From assembly GCA_032207245.1 (NCBI GenBank), contig CM063500.1, positions 74,847,386-74,911,385 on the forward strand: a stretch of DNA of 64,000 nt, given 5' to 3'. This document shows positions 1-57,794 of this stretch, in pieces. This DNA is from Pardosa pseudoannulata (lineage: Eukaryota; Arthropoda; Arachnida; Araneae; Lycosidae). The notes under the pieces are model-generated. The model saw only the letters and a program-made list of their open reading frames with translations, was not told where the DNA came from and did not search any database. The translations under genes and the position numbers were made by a program. Position 1 is the first letter of the stretch. Every line of letters begins with the position of its first letter.

Positions 1-640
1 ATTCCTATTAATTTTAACGAATTATAATTAAAGAATAATTACAATATCTTACTTATAACTGGAAACAATTACAATTAGGAGATAATTAGAAATTCTCCCT
101 TACTTCTTGAAACAATTGTAATTAAAGGAATAATTAGAATTTTCCCTATCTCTTGAAAACAATACATCACTTCTAGACCAGTTCCTAAATAAACAATACC
201 CTGCGTATAAGATTGAGATATTATACACCCTTTCCGAATTATTCATTTTGCTCGTTTGGCATTCTTTTGCCGTTCTGCGTAGAATGTAACAAACCTTGAA
301 GTGAGTTGAACCTTGAAAAACAACTAACTGTGTTTCAACAAGATTTTGTTTTCACAAAACGAACTTGTTCTTTAACTGTATTTCGCGGATTAGGACGCGA
401 TAAAGAAATAACTGAGGCAGGCTCGAAAACCTGATTTCCTGTTTAACAATGGGTCAAATGGGTACGAGGAATTCTTATTGTTGGAATGGAGGCGGTAGCC
501 TAAAATTAGAATTTCTGCTTACTCTCATACGTTTGACGCGTACCGTAAGCCTGCCTGTCCAGGTATTCTTCTAATCACACTTTCCACTAGCTGGCCGATC
601 TCTCCAATTGAACTGAATTTCGAATATTAATGTATGTTTC
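1..640. other. Upstream intergenic DNA, nothing recognised
   Basis: AT-rich at the left edge, somewhat GC-richer from about 240 to 600. I see no domain-bearing reading frame, splice-paired exon or RNA gene. Short frames here look random in composition. Confidence 0.5.
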
Positions 641-643
641 ATC

Positions 644-895
644 AGGATCGTACCCAGAAATAATGTTCGGAGGGGGACAAGGGGAAAGACGTTGTTTTTT
701 GTGAATGATATTTCAGTAAAGCTAGAAGTTTCTTATGTGTGTATGTATACCCTATATTTATGAGTATCATAATGCAAATGGGTTTTAAAATATCAAAATG
801 TTTAAAAAAGAATATAATGAACAAATTTAAAGCCTAGAATTAATAATGAAGTAACTCCACAATGAATTTAATTGTCAAATAAAAATTGAAAAGGT
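644..895. repeat. Diverged copy of the hAT-like repeat at 12132
   Basis: This stretch aligns by eye with 12132-12385. Shared blocks include the G-rich part near the left end, a TATTTCAGTAAA-like block, GAGTATCATAAT, and the run ATAATGAACAAATTTAAAGC. The left end begins near 644. I could not find the right terminal repeat or a target duplication, so this copy may be truncated. Confidence 0.5.
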
Positions 896-2072
896 ATAAA
901 TCCCATATGTCACAGGTGGCCAAGCTAATTGATAGTCCGAGCCATTTTTCAAAATTTAAAATTTTTCGCTAGCGGAAATACTGATTTAACCCTCTAAGCG
1001 GTTCGCACGTACAATTCCGCCAAACCGATGATGACTTCAAAACGTACAGTTTTCGACCTCCAATAACGCTCCTAAAATGGATGTAATGTACATTTTTGCC
1101 AGTGCTTTCCCCCATGGAGTTATGAAGTAGGAGGGTCAGGTCTATTGTTTAGGAACTGCACCCCTCTTCCACTGACATTTCTGGAGGGATGCAACCCTAC
1201 CACCTGAGGCACAAAGACACTGACAGCTTTTCATGGTTTGTAAATCTCTATTTCGAAGTATTTCGTTTGCGGTAACAGATGTATCTCTAATTGCATTAAA
1301 TATCTTGGATGACTTTCGTAAAAAATATAAAACAAGTTCCCGTGCGATAATCAGGCCCTGGTTTTAGCTAATATCGCCAATAATTTAGCCAAATTTGCCA
1401 ATGGGTACCCTATTGTTCAGTAATACCCATTTTTATTTTACTCTATCTTTATCAATAAAGTTTTTAAGCGATTATTTTGCAAATTTCTTACTTTTAACTA
1501 TTATATATTTTTCTGTTTGTTTTATATAGATCTTAATATTTGTGTACGATTTTAATTAAAATTTCAATTTATGTATTTAATACTATGTAAATGGGATATG
1601 TCTCTTTATAAGGTATAAAAAATCAAAATGCAGCTTTATTTGAACTCATGTGTACACACCGCTGGCATAAAAGAAGGACGAGCTTATGAAGGAAAAAATG
1701 AAACTGAAGAAAAGATGCAAACATAACAAAAGAAAATTACATTGAACAATCTTGGAGAATAGTTTAATAACGTAGGAAGAGATTGTGAATTGATTGAAGA
1801 AAATAATTAAACGAAAAAATAAGCTTCGAAACAAGGCTAAAATTAGAAAATGCTATTCTGTATTATCGCATGATGCACAAAGAAAACAAGGTAAAGAAAT
1901 TGGTGCGAAAAGCTTTTATAAATTTTTAATTAAAATATTTCTTTTTCATGTTGTATAATTTTGGATTAATCAATAAAGATTATTTTTAGTTTTAGCTCCT
2001 TTATTATTATTATTTTTTTAAAATTTCATGCCAATATACACATATTTCTCTTTCAACAAAATTTAATACTAA
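896..2072. other. Intergenic DNA without recognisable genes
   Basis: AT-rich, with a more mixed-composition patch at about 1010-1220 that looks like old repeat material. No coding domain, SINE B-box or terminal repeats seen. Confidence 0.4.
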
Positions 2073-2250
2073 TCCCCTATATAATAATAGCTTAAGTTAT
2101 CTGTCCGTCTGTCCTCGAATTTATGAAGCGGTTTGACCTGGAATGCATAGAGGGATCCATATTGGTTTTTGATGAGTTAGGGTTAGCAAAATTCAAAGAG
2201 AGCTCAAAAACGTTCGAAATCCACCCCTTCCCCCTCTTTTCTAGCATATA
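2073..2250 (+). mobile_element. Helitron-like 5' end
   Basis: Begins TCCCCTATATAATAATAG after a host A and continues through a block (GAAGCGG..., GAGTTAGGGTTAGCAAAATTC) shared with the elements at 49867 and 51624. A 5' TC is typical of Helitrons. No 3' hairpin or CTRR end was found nearby, so this is probably a fragment. Confidence 0.5.
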
Positions 2251-3240
2251 TATATTTGTTTTCATTCATATATAAAACGCAAAGCACTCTTTAATTCAGG
2301 CTTATGAATCACTAATAACTCTATATAAAAGCTCTTGGTGAGTAATAATAGAGAGAGACCTCATTCAGAAAGGGTTGTTGTATGAACCTTGACCAAATGT
2401 AGTTTCTTTGTTAGAGTGTGGACTCGAGACACTCGCCGCCATGTTTCCTGGATGACTGTTAAACTGTGTAATAGTCATGAAAAAAGACATCATCGGCTCG
2501 CTGACTTCTAAGACGCTTGTCACATATGTATAATTATATAAAATGTAATATATATGTAATCCAGGAATTATACAACTGCTGGACACATTTGAAATTATAG
2601 CCCCTATTATTTTTACTTGCCAGGGCTACTGGGAAAGAAGCCTAAGCTACTGGACTATCTAAATAAATTGCAGTCGAGCCATTTTGGTAAAAAGAATAGG
2701 CACAATTCGTAGCGAAGCTTAAACTATATCTTTTACCTGCTAAAAATGAGATCTTTACTAGTCAACGACAGACAAAGAATGACACGAAAAACACTTTGCT
2801 CGAACAAAGGTGTACCCAAGAGAGAAGACAGACAGAATTTGTGATGAGGCGATTTAGATCAGTAATATAATTGATTCATTCATACAAGAAGTAAAATGCT
2901 CGGGATCTAAATCTGACCTCATCATATCTTTGTAAAGAGACAGAGGACCATAAATTTATATTTTACGGATATTGTTGTCTTGTACGGTGGTCTCGGACGG
3001 GGTTCTGATCCCAGTCCCAGATTAGAATCCCGTCTCCGTACTTGACATTAAATAAGAATGTACCTTTGTGGAGTATTTATGAGTCCCTAAGGGACAGTGC
3101 CCAATTAGAAGGGATAAGGTTTTTCACGTTGGCGGTCTCAAGGCGGGGTTTAAGCAGACCAATGATATTCTTACAACTATCCCGATTGGACGATAAGAAG
3201 GAAGAGGGGACAAGGTTGAAATAAATAAATATGAAAAATC
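2251..3240. other. Intergenic DNA, unassigned
   Basis: Mixed composition. From about 2980 it becomes GC-richer and leads into the tandem repeat at 3255. No gene recognised. Confidence 0.35.
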
Positions 3241-3254
3241 TAAAAATTGAGATG

Positions 3255-3610
3255 ATGTTCGGAGGTCCCAAAGAAGGTGTTCGATAGTCGAGACTAGAGG
3301 AGAGTCCGACAGAAGGTGTGTTCGAGAGTCGAGACGAGGAGAGGGTCCGACAGAAGGTGTGTTCGAGAGTCGAGACAAAGAGAGGAGTCCGACAGAAGAG
3401 GTTCGGAGGTCCCCCCAAAAAAAGTGTTCGATAGTCGAGACTAGAGGAGAGTCCGACAGAAGGTGAAGAGGTTCGATAGTCGAGACGAAGAGAGGAGTCC
3501 GACAGAAGAGGTTCGGAAGTCCGACAGAAGGTGTTCGATAGTCTAGACTAGGAGAGAAGTCCGACGGAACGAGTTCGAGAGTCCAGCCAAGTCCGACAGG
3601 AAGGGTTCCT
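3255..3610. repeat. GC-rich degenerate minisatellite
   Basis: Irregular tandem units built from the blocks GTTCGATAGTCGAGAC, GAGAGTCCGACAGAAGGTG and GTTCGGAGGTCC recur at least five times with variable length (roughly 40-65 bp). The composition contrasts with the AT-rich surroundings. It creates long open frames on the minus strand (3124-3723 and 3077-3418) that are repeat by-products rather than genes. Confidence 0.8.
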
Positions 3611-3619
3611 GCATCAAAT

Positions 3620-4553
3620 AGCACGACCGCACCCCAAACACTCCGAAGGAAGCACCTGACCAGACCGACGAAAGATCCATAGATACCCATCAACCAGCAG
3701 TGTTCTGGGCACACCATTTTCACTCCCGAAAAGTACCCCCTTTTACATACATTTTGAAATTGAGATTAGGTCCTCTCTCTATTTACAAAATTACTTATGT
3801 ATTAAAAAATTGTCAGAACTAATTTAGAAGATGTTGACAAAGTTTATTTTATGAAAATTAGTATCAGTTTTGCATGTACATAGATGTATATATATTATAA
3901 TAAACTTACTTTTTATATTAAGCTAGTTTCGGATGCTGTTGATTTAGCTTTTAGTTTATCTTCATATTTATGTCTGTAGTTTCTCAGAACCTGTGGTTAA
4001 ATTTAGTACAAAAAAACTTTTCACAACGCAATCAAAATAAAATCACCACTATACATTTGATCACAGGTTAATACTCAAATAGAAACGAGGACTACACGAC
4101 AGAATTTTCCCAAGGGACAAGAAACTTTGAGAATTTAACTGTTAGATCAGAAGAAAAGCCGAGTCATTTTCCTGCGACAGCTGGAAAACGTCTTGAATGG
4201 ACAGAAAATTTACATCTATTGGACAGAAAGCTTTGGGAAATGTGTTGGAAGAATTTTAAGTCAAGGACACTCCTTTGGTTAAGACATTTTGAGACTGGGA
4301 CAATAGATTTTAATGAATTAGAATGGGAGAAAGGGTTTTTTTTAAGGAAATATTAAAGTGAAATAATTTTGATATATTACGTATATATGTATACATGTAC
4401 AAACACACACATATATACACATATATAGTCTCGCAAAGATATATTCTTGAAGAATAAAATTTTAAAGTATATTTAATGTAAAAGGCCTCTGTTTCTATTA
4501 CCATTCGCCTATTACATTTCTGATTGAAGTTTATTTATTACGAAAGCCCCCAA
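3620..4553. other. Intergenic DNA, unassigned
   Basis: AT-rich sequence between the minisatellite and a Tigger-type element. No domain or terminal-repeat signal found. Confidence 0.4.
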
Positions 4554-4555
4554 TA

Positions 4556-5344
4556 TACTGAACTCCGCTTAATGCGATCAGTTTGGGACAACGTGATTTT
4601 GATAACAATAAACTATATTCAAAATTAGATAAATTTATCCCCCTTTAATTCACACGTACTTACTACATTTCAAAATAAAATGAAAAAACTCACCTTATAT
4701 TTATGTACTGTATATTATCCTTTAAGACATAAGAATTGTTTACACAATAAAAATAATTGATCAATTGTTGACTATGTACAATTTTTTCTAAGAAGCTCAT
4801 TGATAAATCGTTTGTACTCATAATGTTTTTTAAAGTCGTCGGAGCGGTTGTACTCCGTTTCAACACTTTCAATGCAATTCAGAAGCTGAGAAACGTTTAA
4901 CTGCGCTGCAGCATTGCGCTGACTCACATTTGGTAACATGTCATAACGATTTAAAATTTTAATATTTAGTTTTAATATAAATCATTTCGCTTTCTGGCTT
5001 CCATAAGGACAAACTGCATGTAAGCGAGCAGGGCATAAAATATGAAAACGCTCCTTCTCAGTTCCGATAATAATATGTAGCCTTCTGCTTATCTGACAAC
5101 GAAGAGGAACAATTCTCGGAAATTAAAACAAGAACGGAGGGAAATAAAAGAATGGTAATACATTGTGAATATTCCTTTGACAGTTAAAATGAAGTTCGAA
5201 AATCGATAACATTCACCGATGTAACGATCACATGAAGCGATAATTTTAACATACAAATGAATAGAGAAAATCGGGACCAAGTGATTTCGATAATAATAAG
5301 CGATTGATAACATTAACCGCGATTACATTAATCTGAGCCCGCTG
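4556..5344 (-). mobile_element. Tigger/pogo-type element, short non-autonomous copy 1
   Basis: Terminal inverted repeats pair TGAACTCCGCTTAATGCGAT at the left with the reverse complement of ATTACATTAATCTGAGCCCG at the right, flanked by TA on both sides. The same element occurs at 52928 (same orientation) and 60466 (opposite). Each carries a short transposase C-terminal remnant. The ends resemble Tigger/pogo (IS630-Tc1-mariner superfamily) termini; the superfamily call is from that resemblance. Confidence 0.75.
4690..4872 (-). pseudogene. Remnant of Tigger-type transposase C-terminus
   Basis: An open frame of about 60 codons whose predicted peptide (motifs FLEK, SQQLINYF, VNNSYVLKDNIQY) recurs almost unchanged in the two sister elements, at 53075-53317 (-) and 60964-61149 (+). 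It lacks any catalytic DDE/D region, so it is a leftover of a deleted transposase, not a functional gene. Confidence 0.6.
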
Positions 5345-5812
5345 TACTTAACAGCTTTCTGCCTGTTTGAAAATCAATCAAGAACAGCCGTATGAGTAAG
5401 GCTTCCTTAAAAAGCCTTGTACGTGTAAAAAAAGCTGGATTTCCGGAATTGATAGCGATAAGAAACAAATTTCGAACAAAAATTTTCAGCTAATCAAACA
5501 CCTTGAGCCTAAAAATAACACAAATCAGTGTGGGACGTTTACAGCATCGCGAGAAAGAGTGAAAACCGAAGCTATTTCATCGCGCCGATAATACTATTAA
5601 TGTTGTTGATATATTAATCAGGACCGTAACTAGATCCTTTAGCGCCCGTGGTAAAAGACTAGTCTGCGCCCTTGTCACCAAATATAGTGAGAAAATATAT
5701 AAACATTTTTTGATATTATATATTCAGAATGAACTCAATATATTGTTAATTCTTAAAATGTTCTTATTATATTAATTTATAGTTTTTTCTTCTATTTTTA
5801 CCTTATTAATAC

Positions 5813-6786
5813 TGTAACGGCGTGATTTAGCGGTGTGTCGACATCAAAGAACTTTGCTTTGAGACGTGGACTTCGCTTGTGTGGATACAAAAGGATTGTT
5901 TTCCCCGGCACCACGATGTCTACACTGTTGTGCTCTATAGTAGAGGAACAATATACCAGACAAACCGGTACCTTCACTGACAGCCAAAAATATGATCATT
6001 GGAACGACAAAGGATTTGCCGCGACTTGAATGTAGCCGCTAAGAATTCCAGGGACACCTGGCTTTGCGGGCGATGATTGTTTAACCCGGACCAATCCAGT
6101 TGTTCGAAGGGGAGGTCATTGCTAGGTGATCCAATAATGAAATTGTGGGTGAGGCCCCTCTCTTAGAGGCCCCCTCCCCTAGAAAGAAAAGAAAGAATAT
6201 TTGTTTTTTAGAGAAGTTAGTTAGCTAGCAACCAGCTAATTCGGAAGTCGCCTTGACCAGTCTCTCTACCAGAGAGTTTTTTGCTATAATCCCACATTGG
6301 GATCTTTTCTTTAAAGAGTATCCCGCATCGGCTAACTCGGAGGTCACCTCGACCAGTCTCTCCATCGGAGAGTTTTATTTAGCGAAATCCTGTCTTGGGA
6401 TATATCTCTTGCTGAGATTGAAACGATACCCTGTGCATTGGGTTTCCTTTTCTAATATAATCTTTTTCAGGATTGTTTGCATTTTTCCTTCGGAACTCTA
6501 ACTGTGCTTTGATATTCTACCAGTACTTCAGTGAACTTTTGCGAGAGCTGCCGAATTGTTTCTTCCATCGAATCACCCATATTTCGGCAGAGACTGATTT
6601 TAGTTTAGGTACCCGTCTCTACTCAGGCCTACGTGTACTAATCACTTACCTGTGATCGGAAATTGTTTTATTTTGTGTGTGTGTGTTGTGAAATGATGTA
6701 TATAGCAGAGGTGTAAATAAATTCATTAATCAAGATACACATGATTCTTCCTTGTGTCACGTAAAACAGGGACCGGATACGTTACA
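5813..6786. mobile_element. Solo LTR of an LTR retrotransposon
   Basis: Starts TGTAACGG and ends CCGGATACGTTACA, giving TG...CA termini with a short inverted repeat. It is flanked by a perfect 4-bp duplication ATAC (5809-5812 and 6787-6790). An AATAAA lies at 6716-6721, near the 3' end, as expected of an R region if the LTR reads on +. Within it, two related blocks of about 100 bp (from about 6225 and 6325) share GACCAGTCTCTC. No internal retroviral domains remain, so this is a solo LTR left by recombination. A 4- or 5-bp duplication suits Ty3/gypsy or BEL; I cannot choose. Confidence 0.75.
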
Positions 6787-6986
6787 ATACTTGCAGATAT
6801 TTTTTATTATTTTTGGGATTATTTTGCTGATAAACTGAATAGTTTGGGGGAATATTTTTATTTGGACATTGAGTTTTCATAAAAAAAATTAGCGAATTTC
6901 TAAATTTCAATTTAGTTTTAATAATTTTAATAAATTTAAAATTCTAATCAAATACCTAGAATGAAAGCATATTAGTGGTGTTTGGT

Positions 6987-7162
6987 TTGGTTTGATTTGG
7001 AGTGCTACGGTCTACTTTTTGCAACACGAGGGCTAATGAGACCGGGACCTACAGCTTAAAGTCGATTCCGAACGGCTACGAACATCCATGCCACTGTGGG
7101 ATTCGAACCCACGAACTCCGGTATCGAAGGCCAGCACCCTAACCATTCCGCCATCGTTCGTC
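6987..7162 (-). mobile_element. tRNA-derived SINE (minus strand)
   Basis: Read on the minus strand it has a pol III B-box (GGGTTCGAATCCCAC), then the family core (ATGGATGTTCGTAGCCGTTC..., GGTCCCGGTCTCATTAGCCC) and an AACCAAACC-type tail. A 15-bp target duplication TTAGTGGTGTTTGGT flanks it (6972-6986 and 7163-7177). The same family occurs at 15186, 16001, 40824, 46974 and 49682. Confidence 0.88.
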
Positions 7163-7436
7163 TTAGTGGTGTTTGGTAAACATTTTGTAAGAATCTATAA
7201 CAAGTTTAGTCTCTAGAAGCATTTTTAAAAATAAGAAAATTCATTAAAAAAAGTAATTTTTAAAAACATTGAATTTTATAATTAAAAACATTATTTTTCT
7301 AATTTTCCTTATTTCTACTCGGGGCGAATCGTCCTCTTTCGGACCCCATTTTCTTCATGGTGCGGCGTCCCCAAGACTGATGCGCTAGTAGCAAATGCCA
7401 CCTTTACCACGCCCTAGTTACGGCCCTGACATTAAT

Positions 7437-7883
7437 ACGTGCTATTTGGCTGTACCATTGGAGAATAAAATACCAGGTTTAAGCCTCTCGTCTTCCATTT
7501 CTCTCACGCCTCCTTTTAATAAGAAAAGTTATTTTTAAAAAATTACAGATTTTGAAAAGAAAAAAAATGTTTAGAGACTTTAAAATAAGAAGAGTCCTTA
7601 ATAATAAAGTATTTGAGACGTAAGGAAACAAATATAAATATAGAGAAGTCAAAATAAAAAAAAATCTTTAATAATAAAAAACTTGCAATGTAGGCAAACA
7701 AAGTAAGATGAAAGGTTGAAAATTCCTTCTATAAAATATAATATAATTTTTTTTAAATAGAATTTTCCTCAAAATTTTCAGTTAAATAATATGTTTCTAA
7801 AGTCCATGGCCCTAACTAGGTCCTTTGGCTACAGTAGTAAAAAACTGGACTGCGCCCCTACCGCCAAATATAGTGGTAAAATA
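7437..7883. other. Intergenic DNA with hAT end fragment
   Basis: AT-rich up to about 7790. From about 7800 to 7880 a block (CCCTAACTAGGTCC..., CTGCGCCCCTACCGCCAAATATAG) resembles 5625-5690 inside the hAT-like element, so a truncated second copy is cut off by the Tc1-like element. Confidence 0.45.
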
Positions 7884-9404
7884 CACTCACTTCCAAAAGT
7901 TAAGCACGAAGGTGAAAATGCTAATTTCCGGAAGCCAATCAGAATTGAAGGGGATGCAATTATCTGCAGAGGTAGATGGAAGTATGCAAATATGTTAGTT
8001 AACATCCAATCGCACTTTCATGTGAAGAAATATGCAAAAAGGTCAGTCTTGTAAGATACTAGCTTTATGAAGGGTTACAGAAGTTGGTTGTAATAGCTGA
8101 TAGAAGGTTTTTAAAACTTCCGTACAATTTGTTTTCAAGACATATGTGTTTCTATAACTTCCTGAAGACGAATGGAAGATTCTGAGCACTGGACACGCAT
8201 CAGGACAGTCGATCACAGATGTTACTCTTTTCTTCGGCGTTCATCATTCTGTAATTTCACGTGTATGGAAACAATTCGAAACCACGCAGACAGCCCGTAG
8301 CCGGTCCCTCAAGAGTTACAACTCCCGCGGAAGATCGATATATTGCTATTTTAGCCAAGCGGAACCGCAGAGCGACCTCCCCACGTGTGACATGTATGGT
8401 TACAGCTTCCATTGGTAAGGCGATATCTTCAGCTACTATATGCCGAAGATTACATACGAGTGGACTGTATGCCCGGGTACCTCCAGTCTGTGTTTTCTAT
8501 CCACCCAATCAAGAGGAGCACGATTAAAGAGGTGCCGGGAACATGTCAATTAGACAGTATCTGAGTGGGGAAATGTCATGTTTTCTGATGAGTCAAAATT
8601 TGCTCTGGAGCCAGATCACAAACGTATAAGGATATGATGTGAACAATGAATAATCAATCAGCCCCAAAACATCACCGAACATCAGGCTTTCGAGGCGGAA
8701 GCATTATGGTGTGGGCAGGGATTTCATTAGGATACCCCACAGACCTGCATATCTTTAAACGGAGTTCCTTGACGGCTGTACGGTATCGAGATGAAGTCCT
8801 AGAACCTACTGTGAGATTTTGCGCTGCAGCAGTTGGTCCTAATTTTGTTTTAATGGACGATAACGCACGTCCCCATAGAGCTGACATATTCGATGACTAC
8901 CTGGAGAGTGAAGGGATTGCAAGTATGACGTGGCCAGCATAATCGCTCGACCTTAATCCCATTGAAAATCTTTGGGATGCTCTCGACCGTGCTATATCTT
9001 CACATTTCCCACCTTCAGCCATTCTTATTAAGTTAGAAACTGCTCTACAAGAAGAATGGCAACTGCTTAATTTTGCGGTGGTTGACCACCTAATTGAAAG
9101 CATGGTCACAAGGTGTAAACTTTGTATGCAAATGAGGGGGATCACATACCCTATAAATGTCTGTTTTTTTCATTTTATGCAGTTTATTTTCACTTTATAC
9201 ATAATTCTGTTTAAGTCTCCAGTATGTCATCATCTGATAACTTACAAAAATTCAATATTGTTTTCATTTCTGTAAATAAATATTGATTTTGTTTTATTCA
9301 TAAATATATATGCTACTTTCCTGCCGCATTTTGTGTCAATCAAAGCAGTATTTGTTGACTTTTTTGCATTTTACATCTTCGTGCTTAACTTCTGGAAGTG
9401 AGTG
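7884..9404 (+). mobile_element. Tc1-like DNA transposon, inactivated
   Basis: Terminal inverted repeats start CACTCACTTCCAAAAGTTAA at the left and, on the opposite strand at the right, CACTCACTTCCAGAAGTTAA, each flanked by TA (7882-7883 and 9405-9406). At about 1.52 kb it is the usual length for a full Tc1-like element and carries a degenerate transposase on +. Confidence 0.88.
8261..9145 (+). pseudogene. Degenerate Tc1-like transposase
   Basis: Encodes pieces of a Tc1-family DDE transposase in more than one frame. The N-terminal part (8261-8527) resembles the helix-turn-helix region. The second part (8646 on) contains GGSIMVWAGIS, then the catalytic motif DDNARPHRA, then WPA, a TAA stop where the family has a sense codon, then SLDLNPIENLWD with the third catalytic region. 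The C-terminus follows to about 9140. The frameshift between the two parts and the in-frame stop at 8940-8942 make it non-functional. Confidence 0.85.
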
Positions 9405-9414
9405 TATATAAGCA

Positions 9415-9510
9415 CTAGCATATAGGCCGCCATATGACGGGATCAGTAAAATTTTTAATTTTCCAGAATTGTAATGTACCCTGTGAGGCAAGTAAAAAAG
9501 GGTTTGTTTT
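9415..9510 (-). mobile_element. Helitron-like 3' end, minus strand
   Basis: Reading the minus strand, the sequence ends with a near-palindrome (CCCGTCATATGGCGG), CCTATATG and then CTAG, followed by a host T. This matches the 3' end of the complete Helitron-like element at 51624-52473, with about 80 bp of shared sequence inside it. The terminus lies only 10 bp from the Tc1-like element's right end. The inner boundary is not resolved. Confidence 0.6.
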
Positions 9511-9849
9511 CTGTATTGGATGAAAGTAACATCCACAACGTAATTTTCATTAATGTTTTTTAGTAAATAAATCAACATTTTTAAACACTTAAAACATCAA
9601 CGGACGGGTCGTTTTTGAGTCATCAAGGTTGCGTTATTCCTCTAAACGTGAGCTATGTCATACCCAAAATGACTAGGGAGTGACTAGACAACGAATTGGT
9701 ACATAGTGACCGCTCGGCGATCTTATACTATCCTCAAAATGTGCCACCAAAAACAACACGTATTAAACCTCTAGATGAAATTTTTCCATATTTGGAACAA
9801 GAACTAAAAAATTCTCGATTAACAACTCAAATCAACCATACACTGAACA

Positions 9850-10235
9850 GCCATTACATATGACCACCCTATTAATAACATCTAGGACCACCTTTAGCTC
9901 TCAAAACCGCCAGCAACCGGCACGGCATTGACTTCACAAGGTGCTGATAGGTAGTCTGAGGTAACTTTTACCAAGTGCTCATCAAACTAGTCCTCCAATT
10001 CCAGCACATTGCGAGAGGGTAGCTGGGCAACACGAATTTGTTTTTCCAGGTGGGACCACAAATGATCTATTGGATTAATGTCAAGTGTATTTGGAGGAGA
10101 AGACACGACTTAAAAATCACTAAAAAGTTCCTCGAGCTATATTCCCTTACGATTTGACAGTTATCATCTGGTGCATTATCCTGGTAAACACCATCACCTA
10201 CCGGATATACTGTTGTCATGAATGGGTTAACCTGG
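9850..10235 (-). pseudogene. Second Tc1-like transposase remnant
   Basis: On the minus strand, frames with stops and shifts encode GVYQDNAP (second catalytic motif), then PPNTLDINPIDHLWSHLEKQ (third catalytic region), then PSRNVLELED and a C-terminal block ending AVLRAKGGPRCY. These are in Tc1-family order. At least one stop and several frameshifts are present, and I did not locate terminal repeats. It is a different, older copy from the element at 7884. Confidence 0.75.
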
Positions 10236-10239
10236 TCCT

Positions 10240-11440
10240 AATGTGCTAAAGATTATCTCATTTTAGAAGAATTAATTCCTAAAATGTAACTAAAAATCGT
10301 GAAACTTAAGACCATTTTTTAAATTTTGTAACAATTGTTTGTCTCATTCAATTAGATGATTTTGAAATTTCGAAAGGAATGATATTGAGATGTAAAAATA
10401 AAATTCAAATTCTAGTGATTAATTGATTTACAAGTTTAGATACAGCATTGACCGAAAGTGATTTTTAAATTTTTTGTAATTTTTAATAAGTTTTATTAAT
10501 TAATAATAAATCTATAAGTATACTATTTTACAACAGATTTCAAGCCTTCTTTTCTCCCATCATAAATATTTCTAAATTGAAATCTATCTATCAAATAATT
10601 ATGTTACTTTCTTTCAGTTATTTTCTTAGGTTCAAAACATAGCAATAAATACTTTTTATTGCTACGTACTTTTAATACTTTTTAGCATTATATGTTTGTT
10701 TTTCCAACAATACATTGAAACAAACACATTTTCTTGTTTTAAATATATTTCGAATAAAATTAGAGATCTTAAAAAAATAAATTCTAATATTCATCACAAG
10801 TTAATTTATATTTTTCTTACGAATTCATTAAAAAAATATTTTACCAGCTTACATCTAAACGCAGAATAATTTTTAACTGATATAAAGCGAAACTTCTCTT
10901 TAACTATTTAAAAGTCTCCTAGCTATGCGTATTAACTACACCATCGAAATTACATCGACCATCTGCCTTTCCATTTCACTGACACTCTCGCTTGAGGAAT
11001 GCAAGAACCTAAACATCAAATGATTGTAATTAGCTAGCTCATTACAAATCTGTTGCATGGAATTTTAGAAAATAACTTACCGCGCGTGCGCGTAGTACTG
11101 CGTGTCAAAAGACGAGGTTTTGAACTGTCATACTCGCATCGTTTTAAAGAGATATAAAAAATATAAACGAGTTATGTTAAATATGTGTGTTATTGGAGTT
11201 CATTTCGATGTTGGATGACTATGGGTAGGAATTGTTTGTATTATTTTCCGTATGTCATATCCACCCATTTATTTAAAAGTATATTCTACAAACTTTTTAG
11301 AGCATATCATTTCTGTCCGCGTTAATTCAAAATTCTTAGGCCTAGTGTCTTGCTGATGATCATCTCTTACCTTGACGATCGGAATGCCCTGCGGTTTGTT
11401 TACTTTCACCTACACTATATACTGTGGATACATTTTACAG
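10240..11440. other. Immediate upstream region of the MAGI gene
   Basis: Strongly AT-rich to about 10,900, then more mixed. A small CpG-rich patch (CGCGCGTGCGCG) sits at about 11082-11093. I cannot place a promoter or transcription start. A possible acceptor (CATTTTACAG) ends at 11440, which would make the first coding exon the second exon of the transcript. Confidence 0.35.
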
Positions 11441-11442
11441 AA

Positions 11443-11459
11443 ATGGATATATGTTTTGA

Positions 11460-11463
<4 letters not shown>
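11443..11463 (+). promoter_or_regulatory. Short upstream ORF overlapping the MAGI start codon
   Basis: An ATG at 11443 opens a six-codon frame ending in TGA at 11461-11463. That stop overlaps the presumed MAGI ATG (11460-11462) in the arrangement ATGA. If the 5' UTR includes this stretch, translation of MAGI would depend on leaky scanning or reinitiation. Whether it is transcribed is unknown. Confidence 0.45.

Positions 11464-57794
<46,331 letters not shown>

Larger units (their letters stand above)
5619..7428. mobile_element. hAT-like element with nested solo LTR and SINE
   Basis: Ends are inverted: CAGGACCGTAACTAG at the left and the reverse complement of CTAGTTACGGCCCTG at the right. Flanks are ATATTAAT (5611-5618) and ACATTAAT (7429-7436), an 8-bp target duplication with one mismatch, as expected for hAT. 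About 1.8 kb in all, but roughly 1.15 kb is later insertion (solo LTR and SINE). I see no transposase. A further diverged left-end copy lies at about 7800-7880. Confidence 0.75.

Noticed and set aside
3077..3723. Long minus-strand open frames of 113 and 199 codons
   Set aside because: They are produced by the GC-rich minisatellite; the peptides are repeats of the same Leu/Ser/Arg/Thr/Pro blocks in different frames, with no domain.
7090..7160. tRNA gene call from B-box sequence (also at 15235, 16055, 47015, 49735)
   Set aside because: Repeated copies with common bodies, tails and target duplications show these are SINEs; no full cloverleaf is evident.
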